Shown here: one piece after another, positions 26,177 to 32,814 of the stretch
Position numbering within the stretch: the stretch's first letter is position 1
How the letters are laid out: every line of letters begins with the position of its first letter
Assembly: GCA_035714365.1 (NCBI GenBank)
Contig: DASTMB010000095.1
Coordinates: 1-63,106 of the forward strand
From: Mycobacteriales bacterium
Lineage (GTDB): Bacteria; Actinomycetota; Actinomycetes; BP-191
DNA: 63,106 bases
Direction: 5' to 3'
Notes under the pieces: model-generated
Told to the model about the DNA's origin: nothing
Seen by the model: only the letters and a program-made list of their open reading frames with translations
Database searches by the model: none
Translations under genes and position numbers: made by a program

Positions 26177-26764
26177 CCGCCACGTCGACTGCGGCGGCGG
26201 CGTCTTCACCCACCGCAACCACCCGCGGCCCGTTTGGCTCGCACATGCCGGCCGCGCGCATCGGCGTCGGCCGGCCAGCTCGCGCCGCGCCCTGTACGTC
26301 GAGGGCGGGATCGGCTACGCCGGCCCGGACGAAGTGACCGCCCCGGGTTCAGTGGAGGTTCTCCGCCGGCTGGGGTTCCGGCCGGGGTGACGTCGATGGT
26401 AGTGATCGTCGAACTCGGCGGGTGGGGTTAACGCGGCCTGCATGGAACCTGCGGCGCCCGCGGCCGTGGTTTGCTCGCAGCGTCTTGTTGGCACCTCTCG
26501 TGAACGGGCCGAACTCGGTAGCCGGCCTGCTGTGGTTGCCGGGAACTGGTCGGCGGCCGATGTGCGCCGACGTCGCCGAGAAGGTCTCACTCATCCGTTG
26601 GGCGTAACCCAGTGACCGAGCAAGTCACGGCTCCCATTCCACCAAGTCCTTACGCCCTGGACCTGCCCAGAAGTCGACCAGGGCGTCTACTAGGGGGGGA
26701 GGCCATGTGCATAACAAGTCCGAAAAGTCAAAACCCTTAATCGTCCGTGTTGGGCTCTGGGCAT
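26177..26764. other. Gene-poor stretch with a possible decayed coding remnant
   Basis: No intact gene is supported. Around 26206-26390 one plus-strand frame keeps protein-like composition (ending in GGIGYAGPDEVTAPGSVEVL and RRLGFRPG before a TGA), which could be the tail of a truncated gene of unknown family. From about 26640 to 26764 base composition becomes much more AT-rich and continues into the Mrr gene's downstream side. No transposase or clear inverted repeats were seen. Confidence 0.35.
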
Positions 26765-27760
26765 CTATTGGCTTCGTGGGCGCGTAACCTTCTGGCCGGA
26801 AGGTGCAGTAGTCCCGATCGAGCGCGAAAAAACGTACGCTCCGTCCCGGTCCTTCGCGGAGAAGGTCTCACCAACGACCTCGTACGTTACGGCATCTCGT
26901 ATCTGTGTCTCGTCCAGGGGCTCCAGGATGGACGCGACCTTGGTCCACATAGGCTCACTTGGGATGCCTGAACCGCTACGGGTCATATCCAACAGCCGTG
27001 CAATATCGACGAGATCGATCTCGAACTTGCTCGCAATCAACCGGGGGCTTCGAGCCCACGCTTGAGCACCCCGCGTGAAACTGTTCGCGGACGTAACAAT
27101 CATTCCGCGCTTATGACCCGCCGCGAAAAGAGACGCGAAGAGCGACCTGACTACCTCGATGCCCTCGCTGCGGTCCGCGTGCTCACGACGCTTCACCTGG
27201 ATGAGCAACGGCGTGTCCGCAATCAGTGCGACCAAGTCGATTCCCCCGTCCCCGGTCCCTCCGACATGCCTCACCTCGCATTCAAGAAAGTCCTTGAGGA
27301 CGGTGGCAACGAACAACTCAAAGTGGCGCGGCGTCAAACTGTATAGCCGCTTCGGGGATCGCGCTACCTCGGCTGAAAGCGCCCGCAGGGCCGGGGCATG
27401 AACCTCCGGCTGGAAGGATCTCACTAGCGGAAGAGTGTATTCCGCGCCGGTTAGACTATCCGCGAACGATCGGCGCCAGAATCCACACAGGTGGCAAATT
27501 AAAAGCGCCGCAAAAAACGTGCTGGTCGAGGTGAAGCCCAGGTTGTCGTGCGCGGAGAGCTCTGCGAGTGCGTTTCCGCAATATGGGCAGGTCTGAGCAT
27601 TGAGCTGTCCGGCGAGGGATTGTTGGACAAGCGATGGAAGTGTTAAGCCCCGCCCGTACGAGCTTCCAGGTATTACCTGGAGGATTGCAGTTCCGTTCGG
27701 AACGCAAATGATCGGGTCGTCCCAATCGACCGCTGCTATGAGACGTTCGCGTGGCGACAA
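26765..27760 (-). CDS. Mrr-like restriction endonuclease
   Basis: A 331-aa protein. A zinc-ribbon-like part (CPYCGNAL, then CHLCGFW about 40 residues on) is followed by an Mrr catalytic domain: LTPRHFELFVATVLKDF, the acidic GGTGDGGIDLVAL and the IQVKRREH motif, giving D...QxK of the PD-(D/E)XK nucleases. Mrr enzymes cut modified DNA. No partner methylase is next to it, which fits a type IV restriction function. It starts at TTG 27760. The codon and base composition is less GC-rich than the chromosome, suggesting recent transfer. The C-terminal 100 residues are of unknown role. Confidence 0.82.
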   Translation of the reverse strand: MSPRERLIAAVDWDDPIICVPNGTAILQVIPGSSYGRGLTLPSLVQQSLAGQLNAQTCPYCGNALAELSAHDNLGFTSTSTFFAALLICHLCGFWRRSFADSLTGAEYTLPLVRSFQPEVHAPALRALSAEVARSPKRLYSLTPRHFELFVATVLKDFLECEVRHVGGTGDGGIDLVALIADTPLLIQVKRREHADRSEGIEVVRSLFASLFAAGHKRGMIVTSANSFTRGAQAWARSPRLIASKFEIDLVDIARLLDMTRSGSGIPSEPMWTKVASILEPLDETQIRDAVTYEVVGETFSAKDRDGAYVFSRSIGTTAPSGQKVTRPRSQ

Positions 27761-28042
27761 TGCTCGGCGCCCTCTCGAAGGCGTGTTGACTGAAGATCGC
27801 CCCCGCCGAAGAGGCTACCCAAGGACTCGAATGTGGGTTTCCTCGCCCGCAGCGGCTCTCTTTTCTCGATCATACGATGACGCCGGCCGTGCGCTGGTTC
27901 GGCCACGGCGGTGTCCTGGGCGCTGCTCGCCGGTGCCTGTGGACTGAGGAGTTCGTGCAACGTCCCTGAATTCGCAACGGGCCAAGCCTGCCGACGCGTC
28001 CGCACGGGGTCCGGACTAGCGCGTCAGGCTCCACACGTTGCG

Positions 28043-29143
28043 CTACAGCGCCGCGGCGCCGCGGCCGTAGAGCTCGTCGAGGACGGCGGCCGTCTCGTGG
28101 AGCTGCTCGGGGAACAGGTGGCCGTAGGTGTCCATCGTCTCGACGATCGACTTGTGGCCGAGTCGGGCCTGGATGACCTTCGGGTGCAGGCCGGCGGCGA
28201 TGAGCGAGGACGCGTAGGTGTGCCGGAGGGCGTGCATGCCGTACTCGTGCGGCAGGCCCGCGCGGCGGAGGGCGGGCTTCCACACGGAGTCGTTGAACGA
28301 GCCGCGGCGCCAGACCTCACCGCGCGGGTTCGTGAAGAGCACGCCGTCCTCGCCGGTGCCGTACTGCTCGACGTGCGCGGCGAGGGCATCAACGACGAAC
28401 GCCGGCAGCGGGAGCAGGCGGCGCGACGACGGCGTCTTGAGCCGCTCGCTGATGATCGGCGCGCCACCGCCGGCGGGCGTCTTGGCCTGCGCCTCGACCC
28501 AGAGCTCGCGGCGCAGGAAGTTCACCGCGCGCAGCCGGACGCCCAGGATCTCGCCTTGGCGCATGCCGGTGCCGACGCCGAGCGCGAGGATCGCGTAGTG
28601 GTCGGGCCGCGCCTCGCGCAGGAGCGCCGTAACCTGTTCGGGCGTCAGGATCGAGAGCTTCGACGGTGGGATCGCCGGGAGGTTGATCTTGTAGCAGGGG
28701 GTCGCGGTGAGCAGCCGGTCGTAGACGGCGGAGCGGAGCATCATGGCGAGCAGCGCGTAGATGTGGCGGACGGTACGCGGCGCGAGGCCCTTGTTGACCA
28801 AGGTGCCGACGAAGGCGTTGATGTCCGAGCGCCGCAGCGACGACATGGCGCGGCTGCCGAGGTGGGGGAGCACCTGGCACTTCAGGTAGGTCTGGTAGCC
28901 GGCCATCGTGGAGTGCTCGACGCGCAGCGACGCGAGCCACGTCGGCGCGTACTCGGCGATCGTCATCTTCGCGTCGCCGCGGAAGACGTAGGTGCCGTCA
29001 AGCGCCGCGACCTGGGCCCGCGCGAGGGCCTGCTCGGCGAGCTTCAATGTCGGGAAGCGCTTGCGGACCATGCGGCCTTCGACACGGTACGTAATCTCGT
29101 ACGAGTAGCCGCGACCGTGGGCTATCTTGCGGGGACGAGCCAT
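28043..29143 (-). CDS. Tyrosine-type site-specific integrase
   Basis: A 366-aa phage/ICE integrase. It has an N-terminal AP2-like arm-binding region (GYSYEITYRVEGR...KRFPT), a core-binding SAM-like domain (IAEYAPTWLASL to about residue 170), and a catalytic domain with Arg in GTGMRQGEILG, HALRHTYAS (His, Arg), LGHKS (His) and the nucleophile Tyr in TMDTYGHL. All catalytic residues are present. A strong AGGAGG lies just before ATG 29143. It probably mediates integration and, with an excisionase not identified here, excision of the element. Confidence 0.92.
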   Translation of the reverse strand: MARPRKIAHGRGYSYEITYRVEGRMVRKRFPTLKLAEQALARAQVAALDGTYVFRGDAKMTIAEYAPTWLASLRVEHSTMAGYQTYLKCQVLPHLGSRAMSSLRRSDINAFVGTLVNKGLAPRTVRHIYALLAMMLRSAVYDRLLTATPCYKINLPAIPPSKLSILTPEQVTALLREARPDHYAILALGVGTGMRQGEILGVRLRAVNFLRRELWVEAQAKTPAGGGAPIISERLKTPSSRRLLPLPAFVVDALAAHVEQYGTGEDGVLFTNPRGEVWRRGSFNDSVWKPALRRAGLPHEYGMHALRHTYASSLIAAGLHPKVIQARLGHKSIVETMDTYGHLFPEQLHETAAVLDELYGRGAAAL

Positions 29144-29467
29144 CGGACCTCCTGTGACATCCGTGTGACAACGGACCTCACGTGGTCCCGCAAAGTACCT
29201 CTGACCTGCGGCAACTCTTGCCGCTCGCGCCTGGCGTAGTGGCCCGGCTTACAGGCCGGCTCGTTCGCCCTTCCCCTCCAGCGGAACCGGCTACTGACGG
29301 TTGGCGGGTCGGCCACGGCTGTCCGTGGGTGGCGTGCTACCGTGACGCCAGGAGCGCGGCACGTCGCCGCCTCGTCGTCCACGGCGCACGTCGCGCCGGG
29401 CCCGTCCTTGCAACCCGCTCCGGCGGACTTCCCGAGACGCGCCACGAAGTCTCGAGAGGTTCCTCCG
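29144..29467. other. Junction between mobile element and chromosome, no gene seen
   Basis: This 324-bp gap carries the integrase ribosome-binding site and, presumably, its promoter on the left, and the helicase start region on the right. The attachment site should lie here or at 27761-28042, but no repeat partner or tRNA 3' end could be recognised. The short inverted repeat CCGGC-TTACAG-GCCGG near 29246-29261 is the only symmetry noted. Confidence 0.35.
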
Positions 29468-30709
29468 TTGACGCCTGTCACCACGCCCACCTTCGCCGAC
29501 CTCGGCCTGCCGCAGCCGCTGCTCACCGCCCTCGCCAAGCGCGGGATGACCGAGCCGTTCGCGATCCAGGCCGCCGCGATCCCGGACGCGCTCGCCGGCC
29601 GTGACGTGCTCGGCAAGGCGCAGACCGGGTCCGGCAAGACGCTCGCGTTCGGGCTGCCGATGCTGGCCCGCCTCGCCGGGCGGCAGGCGAGGCCGAAGCG
29701 GCCGCTCGGCCTGGTGCTGGTCCCCACCCGCGAGCTGGCGGGGCAGGTGCACGACGCGCTGGCGCCGTTGGCGATGGGGCTCGGCGTCCGCTTGACCGTC
29801 GTCGTCGGCGGCACGTCCATGGGGCGTCAGATCATGACGTTGCGCAAGGGCGTGGACCTCGTCGTGGCGACGCCCGGGCGGCTCGAGGACCTGGTGTCGC
29901 AGGGCGCCTGCGAGCTCGGCGACGTGACGGTGACGGTGCTGGACGAGGCCGACCACATGACCGACCTCGGCTTCCTGCCGCCGGTCTGCCGCATCCTCGA
30001 CCAGGTGCGGACGGGCGGGCAGCGGCTGCTGTTCTCGGCGACGCTGGACGCGAACGTCCGCACGCTGGTGGAGCGGTACCTGCGCGACCCGGTCACGCAC
30101 ACGACGACGCCGGCGGGCGTGGCCGTCGCGGCGATGGACCACCACGTGTTCGTCGTCGACGCGGCGCAGAAGCAGGGCGTCGTCACCGAGATCGCCAACC
30201 GCGACGGGCGGACGCTGCTGTTCGTCCGCACCAAGCACGGCGCGGACCGCCTCACCAAGCAGCTCCGCGCGGCCGGCGTCGACGCCGGCGCGATCCACGG
30301 CGGCAAGACGCAGGCGGCCCGCACCCGGGCGCTGACCGACTTCCGCGCCGGGACGCTGCGCACGCTCGTCGCCACCGACGTCGCCGCGCGCGGCATCCAC
30401 GTCGACGGCGTCGACCTGGTGCTGCACGTCGACCCGCCGGCCGACCACAAGGACTACGTGCACCGCGCCGGGCGGACCGCGCGCGCGGGCGAGGCGGGCG
30501 TCGTCGTGACGCTGGTCACCCGCGAGCAGGAGCGTGGCACGACGGCGATGACGCGCAAGGCGGGCGTGCGTGCGCGGACGACGCGCGTGACGCCGGGCGG
30601 CGCGGACCTGGTGCGGCTGACCGGCGCGCGGGTGGCGTCGGGCGTGGGGCTGGCGGTCGCCCCGTCGGGCAACCAGCCGCGCCGCGCGCCGCACCGCCGC
30701 CGGCCGTAA
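29468..30709 (+). CDS. DEAD-box RNA helicase
   Basis: A 413-aa helicase with all core motifs: the Q-motif region FAIQAAAIP, motif I AQTGSGKT, Ia PTREL, II DEAD, III SAT, then RTKHGADRL, TDVAARG and HRAGRTAR. The Arg-rich tail probably adds RNA affinity. Such enzymes remodel structured RNA, for example in ribosome assembly or cold response. TTG 29468 is chosen because GAGAGG precedes it by 8 bases and the F-x-L-G-L start pattern follows directly. An in-frame ATG lies at 29342. First chromosomal gene after the element. Confidence 0.92.
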   Translation: MTPVTTPTFADLGLPQPLLTALAKRGMTEPFAIQAAAIPDALAGRDVLGKAQTGSGKTLAFGLPMLARLAGRQARPKRPLGLVLVPTRELAGQVHDALAPLAMGLGVRLTVVVGGTSMGRQIMTLRKGVDLVVATPGRLEDLVSQGACELGDVTVTVLDEADHMTDLGFLPPVCRILDQVRTGGQRLLFSATLDANVRTLVERYLRDPVTHTTTPAGVAVAAMDHHVFVVDAAQKQGVVTEIANRDGRTLLFVRTKHGADRLTKQLRAAGVDAGAIHGGKTQAARTRALTDFRAGTLRTLVATDVAARGIHVDGVDLVLHVDPPADHKDYVHRAGRTARAGEAGVVVTLVTREQERGTTAMTRKAGVRARTTRVTPGGADLVRLTGARVASGVGLAVAPSGNQPRRAPHRRRP

Positions 30710-30716
30710 CGCCCGC

Positions 30717-30965
30717 CTAGAAGCCGATGCGCTCCGCGTCGGCGCCCCAGACGAGGTCGGCGAGCTCCTTGCAGGCCGGGCAGACGGGCAGCCCCTTGGG
30801 CGACTGCGACGGCACCCAGGTGTAGCCGCAGAGGGCGACGAGGGGCGTGCCGGCGATGTACGACTCGGTGATCTTCGACTTGTCGGCGATGTGCGCGACC
30901 TTCCCCTGGCCGGACCCGGTGCGGGTCTCGGTCTCGGTGCGCTCGATCGTCCGCGTCTCGGTCAT
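30717..30965 (-). CDS. DUF3039 family protein
   Basis: An 82-aa protein typical of actinobacterial DUF3039: a Thr/Glu-rich leader, the KVAHIADKSKITESYIAGTP block, ALCGYTWVPS, and LPVCPACKEL. The single Cys plus the CPAC pair suggests a zinc site. It is divergently arranged with the OsmC gene, separated by only 33 bases. Function unknown. Confidence 0.88.
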   Translation of the reverse strand: MTETRTIERTETETRTGSGQGKVAHIADKSKITESYIAGTPLVALCGYTWVPSQSPKGLPVCPACKELADLVWGADAERIGF

Positions 30966-30998
30966 GCGCACAGCATGCCGCGTCGTACGCTGCGCCGC

Positions 30999-31496
30999 AT
31001 GGACAGTGCGACCTTGCGGGGCCTCCAGGCGCCGTTGAAGCAGCGGTACAGGGACGAGCCGGAGCGCGCGCTGGTGACGCTGGCGGCCGAGGGCGAGCTC
31101 GGCGCGGGCGTGACCTGCTCGGTCGAGACCGGCCGCGCGCTGGTCGAGGCGGGGCTGCACCCGGCGACCGGCGGCGACGGCACGGCCGCCTGCTCCGGCG
31201 ACATGCTGCTCCAGGCGCTGGTGGCCTGCGCGGGCGTGACGATGCGCTCGGTCGCGACCGCGCTGGACGTGCCGCTGAACGGCGGGACGGTCCGGGCGGA
31301 GGGCGACCTGGACTTCCGCGGCACGCTGGCGGTGGACCGCGAGGCGCCGGTGGGGTTCCGGGCGATCCGGCTGGCGTTCGACGTGGACGTGCCGGCGGAC
31401 GTGCGGGACAAGCTGCTGGAGCTGACGTTGCGGTACTGCGTCGTCTACCAGACGCTGCTGGGCGGTGTCGCGGTCGAGGCGTCGTACGCTAGTTAG
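30999..31496 (+). CDS. OsmC/Ohr-family protein
   Basis: A 165-aa OsmC-fold protein. It has the HPATGGDGTAACSGDMLLQA stretch and VACAGVTMRSVA helix with Cys65 and Cys77, and another Cys in the LTLRYCVVYQTL helix near residue 148. OsmC/Ohr proteins reduce organic hydroperoxides with a cysteine pair; the Cys77 and Cys148 pair is the likely equivalent. Its stop codon lies inside the palindrome controlling the next operon. Confidence 0.85.
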   Translation: MDSATLRGLQAPLKQRYRDEPERALVTLAAEGELGAGVTCSVETGRALVEAGLHPATGGDGTAACSGDMLLQALVACAGVTMRSVATALDVPLNGGTVRAEGDLDFRGTLAVDREAPVGFRAIRLAFDVDVPADVRDKLLELTLRYCVVYQTLLGGVAVEASYAS

Positions 31497-31508
31497 CACA
31501 TGTGCTAA
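31493..31508. promoter_or_regulatory. Palindromic ArsR operator
   Basis: TTAGCACATGTGCTAA is a perfect 16-base palindrome 10 bases upstream of the ArsR start and overlapping the OsmC stop codon. Its size, symmetry and AT-containing ends fit ArsR/SmtB-type dimer sites, so autoregulation of the ArsR-epimerase operon is likely. Confidence 0.75.
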
Positions 31509-31518
31509 ATTGCTCAAC

Positions 31519-31851
31519 GTGAGCGAGACGGCGGGGCTGGACGAGGAAGCGGTGGCGAGCGTGTTCCGCGCGCTCGCCGACCCGACGCGGCGGCAGATCC
31601 TCGAGGACCTGCGCGGCGGGGAGCTGGCGGCGGGGGAGATCGCGGCGCGGTTCCCGATGACGGCGCCGTCGGTGTCGCGGCACCTGGGGGTGCTGAAGGC
31701 GGCCCGGCTGGTGCGCGAGCGCCGCGACGGCAACCGCATCCTCTACACGCTCGCGGAGGACCGGCTGGCGCTCTGCGTGGGCGGGTTCCTCTCGGCGGTC
31801 TGCCCGGAACAGGTCGTCCTGCGCAAGCGACGGGCGAAGGGGAAGCGATGA
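31519..31851 (+). CDS. ArsR-family transcriptional repressor
   Basis: A 110-aa winged-helix regulator: VFRALADPTRRQILEDL, EIAARFPMTAPSVSRHLGVL (recognition helix), KAARLVRERRDGNRILYTL (wing). No metal-binding CxC motif is present in the recognition helix, so it is probably a non-metal or autorepressor (SdpR-like) member. GTG 31519 is chosen because the domain begins soon after and the operator lies upstream. The epimerase gene overlaps its stop (ATGA). Confidence 0.9.
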   Translation: MSETAGLDEEAVASVFRALADPTRRQILEDLRGGELAAGEIAARFPMTAPSVSRHLGVLKAARLVRERRDGNRILYTLAEDRLALCVGGFLSAVCPEQVVLRKRRAKGKR

Positions 31852-32813
31852 GGATCGCGGTCACGGGCGGGACGGGGTTCGTCGGCGGGCACCTGGCGCA
31901 GCGGCTCGCGGCGGAGGGCCACGAGGTCGTGGTGCTGTCGCGCGGCGTCGACCAGCGCGAACGCGCCGCCGCGACGGCCGGCACGCCCGGCATCCGGGTG
32001 GCGCGCGGCACGGTGCTGGACGAGGCGGCGCTGCGGGCGGCGTTCGAGGGGTGCGACGCGGTCGCCCACTGCGCGGGCGTCAACCGCGAGGTGGGGGAGC
32101 AGACGTTCGCGGCGGTCCACGTCGACGGGACGCGCAACGTCGTCGCGGCGGCCGAGGCGGCCGGCGTGCGGCGGCTGGTGCTGCTGAGCTTCCTGCGGGC
32201 GCGGCCGGCGTGCGGGTCGCCGTACCACGAGACGAAGTGGGCGGCCGAGGAGCTGGTGCGCGCGTCGAGCCTCGACTGGACGGTGCTCAAGCCCGGGATG
32301 GTCTACGGGCGCGGCGACCACTTCACCGACCACCTGAGCCACGCGCTGTTCACGTTCCCGGTGTACGTGGGGATCGGGGCGCAGCCGGTCGCGCCGCTGT
32401 GGGTGGGCGACCTGGTCGACGTGCTGGTCGCGGCGCTGGTGGAGGGGCGGCTGGCGCGGCGGACGGTGCCGGTGCTGGGGCCGGAGCGGCTCGGCTTCGA
32501 CGACGCGGTGCGGCGCATCGCGGGCGTGCTGGGCCGGCGGGTGCGGGTGGTGCGGCTGCCGATGGCGTTCCACGAGGTGCTGGGGTGGGTCACCGAGCGG
32601 GTGATGACGGTGCCGCTTGTGGCCCGCGCGCAGGTGCGGATGCTGCGCGAGGGGATCGTGGACCCGGTGCTGGCGCCGGACGCGCTGCCGGACGACCTGC
32701 TGCCGCGCACGGCGTTCGCGGAGCCGGCGATCCGGGCGGCGCTGCCGCCGCGGGGCGGCTTCACCCGGCGCGACCTGCGCTGCGTCAACGACCCGCTGGT
32801 CCGGGTGGGCTGA
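31848..32813 (+). CDS. NAD-dependent epimerase/dehydratase-like SDR protein
   Basis: A 321-aa extended short-chain dehydrogenase with the nucleotide motif TGGTGFVGGHL at the start and the SPYHETKWAAEELV (YxxxK-type) active-site region. The LKPGMVYGRGDHF stretch and sequence elements resemble the NDUFA9-like atypical SDR group, which often binds NAD(P) without classical epimerase activity. Co-transcribed with the ArsR repressor and therefore probably induced by its ligand. Substrate unknown. Confidence 0.85.
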   Translation: MRIAVTGGTGFVGGHLAQRLAAEGHEVVVLSRGVDQRERAAATAGTPGIRVARGTVLDEAALRAAFEGCDAVAHCAGVNREVGEQTFAAVHVDGTRNVVAAAEAAGVRRLVLLSFLRARPACGSPYHETKWAAEELVRASSLDWTVLKPGMVYGRGDHFTDHLSHALFTFPVYVGIGAQPVAPLWVGDLVDVLVAALVEGRLARRTVPVLGPERLGFDDAVRRIAGVLGRRVRVVRLPMAFHEVLGWVTERVMTVPLVARAQVRMLREGIVDPVLAPDALPDDLLPRTAFAEPAIRAALPPRGGFTRRDLRCVNDPLVRVG

Positions 32814-32814
32814 G

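Larger units (their letters stand above)
1..29143. mobile_element. Integrative and conjugative element, right-hand part (left end outside window)
   Basis: A transfer module of VirB4-type and TraG-type ATPases, a pilin-like protein, a PrgI-like protein, a cell-wall hydrolase and a replication-relaxation protein lies at 114-6902. A tyrosine integrase lies at 28043-29143 with its 5' end facing conserved-type chromosomal genes. Regulators, a toxin-antitoxin pair, a restriction gene and a lower-GC biosynthetic cargo sit between. This is the standard composition of actinobacterial conjugative elements. No flanking direct repeats were identified, because only one end is in view, so the right boundary (somewhere in 29144-29467) is inferred from gene content. 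An integrated plasmid is an alternative. Confidence 0.7.

Noticed and set aside
27761-28042. Small open frames between Mrr and integrase as genes
   Set aside because: They lack ribosome-binding sites and family similarity and overlap on both strands; treated as non-coding.
29210-29300. Possible tRNA (a CCGGC-TTACAG-GCCGG stem resembling an anticodon arm) at the element boundary
   Set aside because: The anticodon loop would have six bases, there is no D-arm or TPsiC (GGTTCGA-type) arm, and no acceptor stem; not a tRNA.
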